Assembly: GCF_900299535.1 (NCBI RefSeq)
Contig: NZ_OMKE01000017.1
Coordinates: 37,153 to 101,152 of the forward strand
From: Aquimarina aquimarini
Lineage (GTDB): Bacteria; Bacteroidota; Bacteroidia; Flavobacteriales; Flavobacteriaceae
DNA length: 64,000 bases
Reading direction: 5' to 3'
Position 1 is the stretch's first letter. Every line of letters begins with the position of its first letter. Below the pieces are notes generated by a model that saw only the letters and a program-made list of their open reading frames with translations, had not been told where the DNA came from and did no database searches. Positions 9,209 through 18,385 of the stretch are shown here, in pieces. Both the position numbers and the translations under genes were made by a program.

Positions 9209-10399
9209 ATGCCAATAGTATCAAAAAAAGGAAAAGCTATGCCTGAATCACCAATTCGAAAATTGGTTCCTTTTGCAGAAAAAGCTGCAAAAGAAGGTAA
9301 GCATATTTATCATCTTAACATTGGTCAACCTGACATCAAGACTCCAGTTGGAGTGATGGATGCAATACGTAATCATGATTTAGACATCCTAGCCTATAGT
9401 CATTCTGCAGGGTTTGAGAGTTTAAGAAATAAATTAGCAACCTATTATACTAAACACAGTATTTCTGTCTCTTCTGATGATATTCTGATCACTACAGGAG
9501 GCAGTGAGGCCTTAATTTTCACTATGGGTAGTATCACTGATCCTGGAGACGAAATCATTGTCCCAGAACCTTTTTACGCAAACTATTATAGCTTCTCTAC
9601 TCAATCTAATATCAAAGTAGTTCCTGTTGTTTCCAAAATCGAAAATGGGTTTGCATTACCATTGATATCTGAATTTGAAAAACTTATCACTAACAAAACA
9701 AAAGCTATTCTAATTTGTAATCCTGGTAATCCAACTGGATACCTATATAGCAAAGAAGAAATAAAACAATTGGCTAAACTTGCAATCAAATATGATCTCT
9801 TTTTGATTTCTGATGAAGTATATCGTGAATTTGTATATGATGATTCTGAGCATTATTCTATTTTGCAAGAAAAGAATCTAGACAATCATGCTATTATTAT
9901 AGATTCTGTTTCCAAAAGGTACAGTATGTGTGGAGCACGTATCGGGTGCATGATAAGCAAAAACAAGAGTGTAATTGCTACTGCAATGAAATTTGCACAA
10001 GCGCGTTTGAGTCCGCCTACTCTAGCACAAATAGCAAGCGAAGCAGCTCTAGACACTCCTGATTCCTACTACACCGAAACGGTTGCAAAATACAAAGCTA
10101 GAAGAGACACTCTAGTTGCTGGACTCAACGAAATACCTGGAGTAAAAGTAACTACTCCAAAAGGCGCTTTTTATTGTATCGCCGAGTTACCGATCAAAGA
10201 TGCAGATCATTTTTCAGAATGGCTTTTGGATCAGTTTGATTTAGACAAACAAACAGTTATGCTAGCGCCTGCATCTGGATTTTACTCAAGCCCTGATAAA
10301 GGAAAAAAACAAGTGCGTATTGCGTATGTATTAAATCGTAGAGATCTAAAAAAAGCAATCGAGATATTAAAAAAAGCACTAGAAAAATATAATCAATAA
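9209..10399 (+). CDS. PLP-dependent class I/II aminotransferase
   Basis: The 396-aa protein is a fold-type I aminotransferase of the aspartate/aromatic group. The motifs in order are GQPDIKTP (39-46), NPGNPTG (171-177), SDEVY (201-205) and the PLP lysine in DSVSKRYSMCGARIG (Lys236). The C-terminal arginine for the substrate carboxylate is in VRIAYV. The start ATG matches the family, with no signal peptide. The stop overlaps the murB start by one base (TAATG), so the two are translationally coupled. The exact amino donor cannot be read from the sequence; aspartate, alanine or aromatic specificity are all possible. Confidence 0.9.
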   Translation: MPIVSKKGKAMPESPIRKLVPFAEKAAKEGKHIYHLNIGQPDIKTPVGVMDAIRNHDLDILAYSHSAGFESLRNKLATYYTKHSISVSSDDILITTGGSEALIFTMGSITDPGDEIIVPEPFYANYYSFSTQSNIKVVPVVSKIENGFALPLISEFEKLITNKTKAILICNPGNPTGYLYSKEEIKQLAKLAIKYDLFLISDEVYREFVYDDSEHYSILQEKNLDNHAIIIDSVSKRYSMCGARIGCMISKNKSVIATAMKFAQARLSPPTLAQIASEAALDTPDSYYTETVAKYKARRDTLVAGLNEIPGVKVTTPKGAFYCIAELPIKDADHFSEWLLDQFDLDKQTVMLAPASGFYSSPDKGKKQVRIAYVLNRRDLKKAIEILKKALEKYNQ

Positions 10400-11412
10400 T
10401 GAAAATCGAGTACAATAAGTCTCTAAAAAGATACAATACTTTTGGAATCGAAGTTTTTGCTTCTGAATTTGCAACGATCACCTCTATAAATGAGCTCGAA
10501 GACACTCTTATCAAAAACGAGAATAAACCGCTTTTCATACTCAGCGGAGGAAGTAATATGTTATTGACAAAAAACATAAATTCTCTCGTATTACATATTT
10601 CTATCAAAGGAATTACAGTTACAGAAACATCAGACACACACGTATTGGTATCTTCAAATGCAGGAGAAAACTGGCATGACTTTGTTCAATATTGTATCAA
10701 AAACAATTACGGAGGTTTAGAAAACTTATCATTAATCCCAGGTTATGTAGGTAGTGCTCCTATTCAAAATATTGGAGCGTATGGAGTAGAACTCAAAGAC
10801 ACAATGGTGAGCTGTGAAGCAATTAATATTTCTACAAGAAAAAAACATATTTTTCTAAACAACGATTGTAAGTTTGGGTATCGTAACTCTATTTTTAAAA
10901 ACGAAGCAAAAGGAGAGTATATCATTACTAAAGTTACATTTAAACTGACAAAAAAAGAACACCAACTCAACACTAGTTATGGTGCGATAGAAAATGCTTT
11001 AGCTGATCAAAAAATCACCCAACCCACAATCAAAGATGTATCTGATGCTGTTATCAAAATACGACAAAGCAAACTCCCAAATCCTTCAGAAATAGGGAAT
11101 AGTGGTAGTTTTTTTAAAAACCCAGTAATAAACTCTGATCACTTTATAAAGCTTCAACAAGCACATCCTAACATTCCTTTTTATAAAATAGACAAAAATC
11201 ATATCAAAATCCCCGCTGGCTGGCTAATAGAACAATCTGGTTTCAAAGGAAAACGTTGGGGAGATGCTGGAGTGCATCAAAAACAAGCCTTGGTTTTAGT
11301 AAATTACAACAATGCAACAGGAAATGAAGTTCTTGAAATATCAAAAAAAATAGTAACTACAATCAAAGATAAATTTAATATATCTCTAGAAACAGAAGTT
11401 AATATCATCTAG
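10399..11412 (+). CDS. murB: UDP-N-acetylmuramate dehydrogenase
   Basis: MurB is the FAD enzyme that reduces enolpyruvyl-UDP-GlcNAc to UDP-MurNAc in peptidoglycan synthesis. The 337-aa length and the loop YRNSIFK mark the type I (E. coli-like) form. FAD-binding motifs are FILSGGSNMLL and SLIPGYVGSAPIQNIGAYG. The catalytic serine region is GNSGSFFKNP, and the final glutamate lies in the C-terminal ETEV. It is coupled to the upstream aminotransferase by a one-base overlap, a frequent flavobacterial pair. Confidence 0.97.
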   Translation: MKIEYNKSLKRYNTFGIEVFASEFATITSINELEDTLIKNENKPLFILSGGSNMLLTKNINSLVLHISIKGITVTETSDTHVLVSSNAGENWHDFVQYCIKNNYGGLENLSLIPGYVGSAPIQNIGAYGVELKDTMVSCEAINISTRKKHIFLNNDCKFGYRNSIFKNEAKGEYIITKVTFKLTKKEHQLNTSYGAIENALADQKITQPTIKDVSDAVIKIRQSKLPNPSEIGNSGSFFKNPVINSDHFIKLQQAHPNIPFYKIDKNHIKIPAGWLIEQSGFKGKRWGDAGVHQKQALVLVNYNNATGNEVLEISKKIVTTIKDKFNISLETEVNII

Positions 11413-11659
11413 TATAAACATTATACAAAAAATTGAACTACTACGCTTATTTTTGAGATCCCCCACTTCTTAAACCCGATATATAATCTAGAACTTCGCT
11501 ATGAAGCTTGAGAGTACAATAAAAATTGGTGTTTTCTTAATTTTAGCGTAATACCAATGCGGTTAAATTTAAAAATGGAGCGTAACCTTTGTTTTTGCAG
11601 AACTTGCAAGATGTAATAGATTTTCTAACGCATAAAGTGGGTTAAATACACATTCTTTG

Positions 11660-11667
11660 TATCTTTG
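11660..11667 (+). promoter_or_regulatory. Promoter -7 box before the small membrane protein
   Basis: TATCTTTG fits TAnnTTTG exactly, 26 bases before the ATG at 11694. No clear TTTG stands 19 bases upstream. The rest of the 281-base gap after murB shows no gene. Confidence 0.45.
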
Positions 11668-11693
11668 CATATAATTTTGATTTTATAATAATT

Positions 11694-11900
11694 ATGAAGC
11701 TTATATTACTTACAATTGGTTTATTACTAATGGCATTTGCTGGTATTGCTATTAAATTATGGGCAAAAAAAGATGGTAAATTCGCAGGCACTTGTGCAAG
11801 TCAAAGTCCATTTCTTAACAAAGAAGGAGAATCATGCTCCCTTTGTGGTAAAACTCCTGATCAATATTCGTCTTGTAATGATGAAGAACATTCTAGTTAA
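11694..11900 (+). CDS. Small membrane-anchored cysteine-containing protein
   Basis: This 68-aa protein has one N-terminal membrane helix (about residues 2-22), then a hydrophilic tail with AGTCASQSPFLNKEG, a CSLC pair and a final SSCNDEEH. It resembles a conserved flavobacterial family usually labelled only membrane or secreted protein (from memory). The CxxC plus two further cysteines could bind a metal or form disulfides. A sigma factor gene follows after 41 bases, so co-transcription is possible. The start is an ATG preceded by a -7 box. The function is unknown. Confidence 0.75.
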   Translation: MKLILLTIGLLLMAFAGIAIKLWAKKDGKFAGTCASQSPFLNKEGESCSLCGKTPDQYSSCNDEEHSS

Positions 11901-11941
11901 TCTTTTATCAAACTTGTAGTATTTCATTCAAAAAAAAATCA

Positions 11942-12511
11942 TTGAGAAAAGAAAAATCAATCCTCCTAGAAGATCATATAAAAAAAGCTAAAGAAGGAAA
12001 ACAAATATCTTTTAATTATCTTCTAGATACATTTTGGAATGACGTATACAGTTTTCAATTAAAAAGAACTCAGGATGAATATGAAGCAGAGGATATAACA
12101 ATACAAAGTTTTTCTAGAGCATTTGACAAAATCAACACATTCAAAGAAGAATATAACTTCAAAACTTGGTTAATTCAAATTTCTAAGAATATCCATATTG
12201 ATTTATTACGTAAAAAAAATGCATCAATCCAATCCAAAACGACTGCGCAAGTAGATGATGTAGTATATAAAATCATAGACCGCACTCCCACTCCCGAAGA
12301 TAAATTGATTACAGAGCAAAACCTAGCTCAATTATTACTTTATATCAAAAGATTAAAACCTAACTACCAAAAAGTAATTAATTTACGTTATTTTCAAGAA
12401 TTGAGTTATAAAGAAATTGCACATCACCTCGATGAACCTATAAATAACGTAAAAGTAAAATTATTACGTGCAAGAAAACTATTATCAGAAATTATCACCG
12501 ATGCAAACTAA
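11942..12511 (+). CDS. Sigma-70 family (ECF-like) RNA polymerase sigma factor
   Basis: The 189-aa protein carries sigma region 2 (YLLDTFWNDVYSFQ through NFKTWLIQISKNIHIDLLRKK) and region 4 with a helix-turn-helix (INLRYFQELSYKEIAHHLD, then NNVKVKLLRARKLL). It lacks regions 1 and 3, as ECF factors do. The only plausible start is TTG at 11942; no ATG occurs in frame upstream after the preceding stop, and there is no internal Met. No anti-sigma gene is adjacent: the next gene on the same strand is lipA. It may therefore be controlled at the transcriptional level or by a distant partner (inference). Confidence 0.9.
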   Translation: MRKEKSILLEDHIKKAKEGKQISFNYLLDTFWNDVYSFQLKRTQDEYEAEDITIQSFSRAFDKINTFKEEYNFKTWLIQISKNIHIDLLRKKNASIQSKTTAQVDDVVYKIIDRTPTPEDKLITEQNLAQLLLYIKRLKPNYQKVINLRYFQELSYKEIAHHLDEPINNVKVKLLRARKLLSEIITDAN

Positions 12512-12529
12512 GCATTTATTCCTGTTTAA

Positions 12530-12772
12530 TTACCTTAATTTAAAAGAAGCAAATTGTTTGATAACACCATACAAAGGATCAATCCATTTATCATGAATCT
12601 TCTTATCATATTTTACAAATTTCTGAATTAATCCTTTTGGTGCAGAAATTTCTTTTTCTAAAGCTGTAATATTAATATACTTTTGATTATTAATTAACCA
12701 TTTCTCTACACGTTTTCGATTGTTTTGTATTTTTTTTAGACTTACCAACTCTTCATGCATGATACTTAACAT
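12530..12772 (-). CDS. Small hypothetical protein with HTH-like core
   Basis: The 80-aa protein is basic. Its central stretch ITALEKEISAPKGLIQKFVK resembles a helix-turn-helix of small phage-type or XRE-like regulators, and the C-terminus contains WIDPLYGVIKQF. I do not recognise a named family. It lies between the sigma factor (convergent) and lipA (divergent). Alternative starts are Met1 at 12772 or Met5 at 12760. On the minus strand a TATCTTG-type box lies upstream, close to the promoter consensus. A real gene is likely because the protein composition is normal and no other frame competes. Confidence 0.6.
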   Translation of the reverse strand: MLSIMHEELVSLKKIQNNRKRVEKWLINNQKYINITALEKEISAPKGLIQKFVKYDKKIHDKWIDPLYGVIKQFASFKLR

Positions 12773-13010
12773 TTATCAGACAAGATAACTGGCAAAATCA
12801 AAAAAAATTTTACATTAACTTAATTTTAACCTGATGTTAAAGCTCTGTTTTAAGGTGGTTTTGCAATAAAAAAAGAATAATTGTAATAATATTACTTACT
12901 ATTCCCTATACTACTATAAAACTTAGTTTTTTATCACTACCCCCCTCAAATTTATTCCTAATGAAGTATGAACTTTATTCAAAACTTCATTTTAATCTAA
13001 GCATTCTTTG

Positions 13011-13018
13011 TACTTTTG
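13011..13018 (+). promoter_or_regulatory. Promoter -7 box of lipA
   Basis: TACTTTTG fits TAnnTTTG perfectly and ends 17 bases before the ATG at 13036. It lies inside the upstream extension of the open frame, which argues that translation starts at 13036. Confidence 0.55.
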
Positions 13019-13035
13019 CTAAAAACATTGCTTGT

Positions 13036-13908
13036 ATGAATAATGATGTTATTAGCGTAGCTCCTCCTAAGGGAAAACCAAAATGGTTACGTGTTAAACT
13101 TCCTACCGGAAAAAAATACACTGAACTCAGAGGTCTGGTAGATAAGTATAACCTACACACTATTTGCACCTCAGGAAGTTGTCCTAATATGGGAGAATGC
13201 TGGAGTGAAGGTACTGCTACCTTTATGATATTAGGAAATATCTGTACACGCTCCTGTGGTTTTTGTGGAGTAAAAACAGGGAGGCCAGAAACTGTAGATT
13301 GGGAAGAACCAGAAAAAGTTGCCAGATCTATAAAATTAATGAACATCAAACATGCTGTTATCACATCTGTAGACCGTGATGATCTTGCTGATGGAGGATC
13401 TATAATTTGGTCAGAAACTATTCAGGCCATACGAAGAATGAATCCTGAAACGACATTAGAAACATTGATTCCCGACTTCCAGTTAAAAACAAAAAACATA
13501 GATAGGATAATCGCAGTAAAGCCAGAAGTAGTTTCTCATAATATGGAAACCGTAAAACGATTAACACGAGAAGTTAGAATTCAAGCCAAATATGAACAAA
13601 GTCTACAAGTGCTAAAATATCTTAAAGATAATGGGATTAGACGTACAAAAAGTGGAATTATGTTAGGCCTTGGAGAAAAGGAAGAAGAAGTAATACAAGT
13701 ACTCAAAGATCTTAAATCAGTAAATCTGGATGTTGTAACAATAGGACAATACTTACAACCAAGTAAAAAACACCTACCAGTAAAACAATTCATTACTCCA
13801 GATCAATTTAAAAAATACGAAGAAATAGGTCTTGAAATGGGATTCAGACATGTAGAAAGTAGTGCCTTAGTAAGATCTTCTTACAAAGCTCAAAAACACT
13901 TGACTTAG
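13036..13908 (+). CDS. lipA: Lipoyl synthase
   Basis: LipA is the radical SAM enzyme that inserts two sulfurs into protein-bound octanoyl groups to give lipoate. Two iron-sulfur sites are visible: the auxiliary cluster motif CTSGSCPNMGEC and the radical SAM motif CTRSCGFC. The terminal RSSY motif (VRSSYKA), whose serine binds the auxiliary cluster, is present. The frame is open back to an ATG at 12961, but the family begins close to KPKWLRVKLP. A perfect -7 box at 13011 also sits inside the extension, so I place the start at 13036, giving 290 residues. The gap gene follows after 25 bases, probably in the same transcript. Confidence 0.95.
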   Translation: MNNDVISVAPPKGKPKWLRVKLPTGKKYTELRGLVDKYNLHTICTSGSCPNMGECWSEGTATFMILGNICTRSCGFCGVKTGRPETVDWEEPEKVARSIKLMNIKHAVITSVDRDDLADGGSIIWSETIQAIRRMNPETTLETLIPDFQLKTKNIDRIIAVKPEVVSHNMETVKRLTREVRIQAKYEQSLQVLKYLKDNGIRRTKSGIMLGLGEKEEEVIQVLKDLKSVNLDVVTIGQYLQPSKKHLPVKQFITPDQFKKYEEIGLEMGFRHVESSALVRSSYKAQKHLT

Positions 13909-13933
13909 ACCTTATAAAAGCTGTAAAAAATTA

Positions 13934-14938
13934 ATGAATACACCTACTAGAGTTGCAATTAATGGTTTTGGAAGAATAGGCCGTAATTTATTTAGGCTAT
14001 TAATCAATCATAAAGATATACAGGTAGTAGCTATCAATGATCTTTCTGACTCAAAAACCTTAAGCCACCTTCTTAAATACGACAGTATTCACGGTATTTC
14101 TTCTGCTACAATAGCACACACCGAAGGACATATAATAGTTAACAACACCTTAATACCTTTACTAAACGAAGTAGACCCTAAGAATTGTAATTGGAAAAAA
14201 TACGATGTTGATGTTGTTATAGAAGCAACAGGGAAATTTAAAACCAAATCAGACGCAGAAAAACATCTTACCGCAGGAGCTAAAAAAGTCATTCTCTCTG
14301 CTCCTCCAATTGAAGATAGTATAAAAACTATTGTTATGGGGGTAAATGATCACATTATTGACGGTTCTGAAACCATCATCTCAAACGCTTCATGCACCAC
14401 CAACAATGCAGCTCCTATGATCAAGGTGGTAAATGATCTTTGTGGAATTGAACAAGCATACATTACCACAATACATAGTTACACTACCGATCAAAGCCTT
14501 CATGATCAACCTCATAGAGATTTAAGAAGAGCTAGAGCTGCTAATCAATCTATAGTTCCTACCACCACAGGAGCCGCAAAAGCGTTAACAAAAATATTCC
14601 CTGATTTAAGTAGTGTTATAGGGGGATGTGGTATACGAGTTCCTGTACCAAATGGATCGCTTACAGATATCACCTTCAATGTAAAAAATCCAACCTCTAT
14701 CGAAGAAATTAATGCGGCATTCAAAAAAGCATCAGAAACTAACCTAAAAGGCATTCTATCTTATACAGAAGACCCAATCGTATCTGTTGATATTCTTGGA
14801 AACCCATACTCTTGTACATTTGATTCACTTATGACTTCTGTTATAGGAAAGATGATAAAAATCATAGGATGGTATGATAACGAAATTGGATATAGTAACA
14901 GAATAATTGATTTAATTATCAACATTTGCAAGAAATAA
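13934..14938 (+). CDS. gap: Type I glyceraldehyde-3-phosphate dehydrogenase
   Basis: GAPDH oxidises glyceraldehyde 3-phosphate with phosphate and NAD(P) in glycolysis or runs in reverse. The Rossmann motif INGFGRIGRN is at the N-terminus, the catalytic cysteine is in SNASCTTN, the histidine is in TTIHSYTTDQ, and the C-terminus has WYDNEIGYSNRI. The 334-aa length is normal. It lies 25 bases after lipA and just ahead of a hybrid sensor kinase (30-base gap), so the three may be co-transcribed. Flavobacteria often have more than one gap gene; which one serves glycolysis cannot be told here. Confidence 0.96.
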   Translation: MNTPTRVAINGFGRIGRNLFRLLINHKDIQVVAINDLSDSKTLSHLLKYDSIHGISSATIAHTEGHIIVNNTLIPLLNEVDPKNCNWKKYDVDVVIEATGKFKTKSDAEKHLTAGAKKVILSAPPIEDSIKTIVMGVNDHIIDGSETIISNASCTTNNAAPMIKVVNDLCGIEQAYITTIHSYTTDQSLHDQPHRDLRRARAANQSIVPTTTGAAKALTKIFPDLSSVIGGCGIRVPVPNGSLTDITFNVKNPTSIEEINAAFKKASETNLKGILSYTEDPIVSVDILGNPYSCTFDSLMTSVIGKMIKIIGWYDNEIGYSNRIIDLIINICKK

Positions 14939-14968
14939 CTATCTTAGTTGAGATATTTCAGAGGAAAA

Positions 14969-17188
14969 ATGCCAACCCAAATCAAATATTTTATAATTAC
15001 GTTATTACTTATTTGTTATTTTCATAGTCCTGCACAAACTTCAGAACTTGAAAACAACCAAATAAAAGATTCTATTCAAAATTATTTATCAAATGCTTCC
15101 CGCTCAATAGAACAAACAAAATTAGAACTTGCTCTTTCTAATATAATAAATGCAAAAGAACTAGCGCTACAAGAAAGAGACAGAACTTATATAGCTAAAA
15201 CCAATATGGTTCTTGCTAAACTCTACAGGGAATTAGGAGACATTAAAAAGGCCGAACAACAAATCCTTGAAGCAATTGCAATCCAGAATGATCAAAAAGA
15301 CGAAATTACACTAGCCTGTTCTTATACAATCTATGGCTCTGTTGCTACAAAGCTTAAAAAATACAAAACAGCACTAAAAATTCTAGAAGCTGCCCTTGCC
15401 CTAACCCAAAAAAATAAAATAAAAAACCAGGAAGGCCCCATTCAACTAAACCTAGGTCTTTTGGCTCTAGCTCAAAATCAACCTGAGTTAGCAATTCGGC
15501 ATTTCAACGATGGATTACCAATAATAAATTCATTTAAACAAAATTATTTCAAAGCCAAACTACTTACCAATAAAGCCAGAGCAGAATTATTACTTGATGA
15601 AACAGATCAAGCAAAAGAAACAAACGATCTAGCGATGAAAATTGGTAAAGAAATGGGGTATGCTGAGATACGATCAGAATGCTATGAACTTTACAGTAGA
15701 ATCTATGAGAAAAAAGAGAATTATCTTACTTCTCTTGATAACCTTAGAGCTCACGAAAAAATCAAAGACTCTTTATTTAATATCAATAAAGAAATTATAG
15801 CCCAAGAAGCAAGCGCTAAATTAAACTTAAACGAAAATAATGTTCTTATTGAAGAACTCACAGAAGAAAACATTCAACAACAAAAATCTCTAAAATTAGG
15901 TCGCCTTACTACAATACTCAGTATAGCTTTGATAACCATATTATCTTTACTCACTCTATCCTTATACAAAAACAACAACCTTAGAGCCAGAGCTAATGAA
16001 TTGTTACAGAACAAAAATACCGAACTCATACTAGCAAAAGAAAATGCTGAAAGGGCCAGTGAAGCAAAGGTTCAGTTTCTTTCTACCATAACCCATGAAT
16101 TAAGAACCCCTCTATATGCTGTAACAGGGTTAACCCATTTATTACTTGAAGAAAGCCCAACACCAAATCAAAAAGAACACCTTAATTCTCTTAAATTCTC
16201 AGGAGAATACCTCTTATCACTAATCAACAACATCTTAGACCTCAACAAACTAGAAGCTAACAAAGTAGAATTAGAAAACACCTCATTTAATCTAAAAAAA
16301 CGGATTAATGATGTATTAATTGCTTTAAGCAAGTCTGCAAAAGACCGAAATAATAAATTACATTATCAATTTGATGAATCCATCCCTTCTAAATTAAAAG
16401 GAGATCCTCTAAAAGTTTCACAAATCCTTATTAATCTTATCGGGAATTCTATAAAATTTACACAAAACGGAGACATTTGGATACGTGTAAAACCTATTAA
16501 TAAAACAGAAAACAAAGTATTACTTAGTTTTGAAATTGAAGATAATGGAGTTGGAATTTCAGAAAAAAAACAACTTAGCATCTTTGAGAATTTCACACAA
16601 GGCTCTGTTCAAATAAATAGAAAATTTGGAGGTACTGGATTAGGTTTATCTATCGTGAAAAATTTGTTATCTCTCATGGATAGTGAAATCAAATTAGAGA
16701 GTGAACTCGGAAAAGGCTCTAAGTTTTTGTTCACACTCAAATTTGACATTTTTGAGGACAAAACTACCAACTACGAAGAAGAAGCCAAAAAAATTGACTT
16801 TAATGTAATGGTAGACAAACATGTTTTGGTTGTAGAAGACAATAAAATCAATCAAATAATTACCAGAAAAATTCTTGAAAAAAATAAAATAAAATGTGAT
16901 GTTGCAGATAATGGAGATATTGCAATAAGCAAAACAAAACAAAATAATTTTGACCTTATCCTAATGGATATCCATATGCCAGGAATTAGTGGAATTGAAG
17001 CTACTAAACAAATTAGAGAATTTAATAAAGAAATCCCTATCATTGCATTAACAGCAGTTACACTAGACGATAACCTTGATGAATTCTATGAAAACGGATT
17101 CAATGACATAATACCCAAGCCATATAAAACAGAAGAGTTTTTCACCAAACTACATAAAGCCCTCATAAAAAAACAAACTACAGCATAA
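14969..17188 (+). CDS. TPR-containing hybrid sensor histidine kinase/response regulator
   Basis: This 739-aa membrane sensor starts with a signal-like helix (ending in SPAQ), then about five TPR-like repeats in the periplasm (to about 290). A membrane helix follows (ALITILSLLTLSLYK), then a coiled coil. The HisKA domain has His376 in ITHELRTPLYAV. The ATPase domain has N-box NLIGNSIKFT, DNGVGIS and GGTGLGLSIV. A C-terminal receiver has VVEDNKINQ, phospho-acceptor Asp667 in LMDIHMPG and a KPY loop. An open frame extends to TTG at 14948, but ATG 14969, just after AGAGGAAAA, is the better start. No output domain follows, so phosphorelay to another protein is expected. Confidence 0.92.
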   Translation: MPTQIKYFIITLLLICYFHSPAQTSELENNQIKDSIQNYLSNASRSIEQTKLELALSNIINAKELALQERDRTYIAKTNMVLAKLYRELGDIKKAEQQILEAIAIQNDQKDEITLACSYTIYGSVATKLKKYKTALKILEAALALTQKNKIKNQEGPIQLNLGLLALAQNQPELAIRHFNDGLPIINSFKQNYFKAKLLTNKARAELLLDETDQAKETNDLAMKIGKEMGYAEIRSECYELYSRIYEKKENYLTSLDNLRAHEKIKDSLFNINKEIIAQEASAKLNLNENNVLIEELTEENIQQQKSLKLGRLTTILSIALITILSLLTLSLYKNNNLRARANELLQNKNTELILAKENAERASEAKVQFLSTITHELRTPLYAVTGLTHLLLEESPTPNQKEHLNSLKFSGEYLLSLINNILDLNKLEANKVELENTSFNLKKRINDVLIALSKSAKDRNNKLHYQFDESIPSKLKGDPLKVSQILINLIGNSIKFTQNGDIWIRVKPINKTENKVLLSFEIEDNGVGISEKKQLSIFENFTQGSVQINRKFGGTGLGLSIVKNLLSLMDSEIKLESELGKGSKFLFTLKFDIFEDKTTNYEEEAKKIDFNVMVDKHVLVVEDNKINQIITRKILEKNKIKCDVADNGDIAISKTKQNNFDLILMDIHMPGISGIEATKQIREFNKEIPIIALTAVTLDDNLDEFYENGFNDIIPKPYKTEEFFTKLHKALIKKQTTA

Positions 17189-17276
17189 CTTCTGAACATT
17201 GCCGCCTTATTATAGCTATTTTAAGTTTCACTCTTCACTCCCCTATTTTCAACACAAAAAAAATATGATTACGATA

Positions 17277-18284
17277 CTATTTCTGGATATACTCTAGTAT
17301 TTTAGTATCAAAAGAGCTTGCATCTTCTACAAATTCCACTTTAATAGGCTGATACCATAATTTCTCCTCTGCAATATAAGAGGCTAATCTTACATGATCT
17401 TTTTCTGTAGTGATAATCAACTCCAGATTATTTAGCTCCTTCAACTCTGTATCCGTAAAATTATGATGATCTGGAAAACTAATATGATCAAATTTCAACC
17501 CCAAAGACTTATAATAATCAACCAATGGTTTTGGGTTAGCAATTCCTGTTACTAGAGTAAAATAAGTGTTTTTAAAATTATCGATAGAAATTGCCTTAGA
17601 AGTATTCCGAACAGTTTCTCCATAACTAATTGTTGTAAAAAACAAATACTGATGTGATTGAATATTTAACCTACCAGTAATCCTTTCTTTTTCTTCTTGA
17701 GACAAATCACTAGGGCACTTTGTCACCACAATAATGTTTGCTCTATTAGCACCTTTCCTAGGCTCTCTTAAATTTCCCGTAGGCAAGGTTATATCATCAC
17801 AATAAAGATCATAATAAGCAGTAAGCAAAATATAGAATCCCGCCTTGATTTTTCTATGTTGATAGGCATCATCCAACAAGATTACTTCAGGCTGAGGAGA
17901 TAAAGACCTTAACTTTGCTATTCCTGAACGCCTATCAGCATCAACACTAACAGTAATCTCTTTAAATTTTTTTTTGAACTGAAGTGGTTCATCTCCAACT
18001 TCTTTTGCTGTAGAAAAAGGAGTCACCAGCTGAAATCCATTAGTTTCTCTTTTGTATCCTCTACTTAGAGTTGCCAACATTACCTGTTCTTTCAGCAATA
18101 TTATAAGATATTCTACCATAGGAGATTTACCAGTACCCCCTACACTTAGATTCCCCACAGCTATCAAAGGAAAGTTATATTCTGTAGATTCCTTAATCCC
18201 CATATCATACAATAAATTTCGCAACCATGTCACTATATAATAAAATGGCACAAAAGGCAAGAGTAGTTTCCTCAGTAAATTCAC
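17277..18284 (-). CDS. lpxK: Tetraacyldisaccharide 4'-kinase
   Basis: LpxK phosphorylates the 4' position of the lipid A precursor at the inner membrane. An N-terminal hydrophobic helix precedes the Walker A motif GNLSVGGTGKS (residues 44-54). The next recognisable parts are SRGYKRE, the DDAYQHR motif, and the C-terminal FPDHHNFT and TTEKDHVR. The length of 335 aa is usual. It opposes the sensor kinase gene and is divergent from the Nif3-like gene, with the shared upstream region only about 100 bases long. Confidence 0.96.
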   Translation of the reverse strand: MNLLRKLLLPFVPFYYIVTWLRNLLYDMGIKESTEYNFPLIAVGNLSVGGTGKSPMVEYLIILLKEQVMLATLSRGYKRETNGFQLVTPFSTAKEVGDEPLQFKKKFKEITVSVDADRRSGIAKLRSLSPQPEVILLDDAYQHRKIKAGFYILLTAYYDLYCDDITLPTGNLREPRKGANRANIIVVTKCPSDLSQEEKERITGRLNIQSHQYLFFTTISYGETVRNTSKAISIDNFKNTYFTLVTGIANPKPLVDYYKSLGLKFDHISFPDHHNFTDTELKELNNLELIITTEKDHVRLASYIAEEKLWYQPIKVEFVEDASSFDTKILEYIQK

Positions 18285-18305
18285 AAGTTTTATTTTTTGT
18301 CAAAG

Positions 18306-18313
18306 CAAAAGTA
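18306..18313 (-). promoter_or_regulatory. Promoter -7 box of lpxK
   Basis: TACTTTTG on the minus strand fits TAnnTTTG exactly and lies 21 bases before the ATG at 18284. The nearest upstream TTTG (18340 to 18337) is 23 bases away, slightly long. Confidence 0.45.
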
Positions 18314-18385
18314 TAAAACGAAACTTTGATTATTGACAAAAGTTTTTTTACATTCATTTTTTTATTCAGAAAAAGACAAATTATA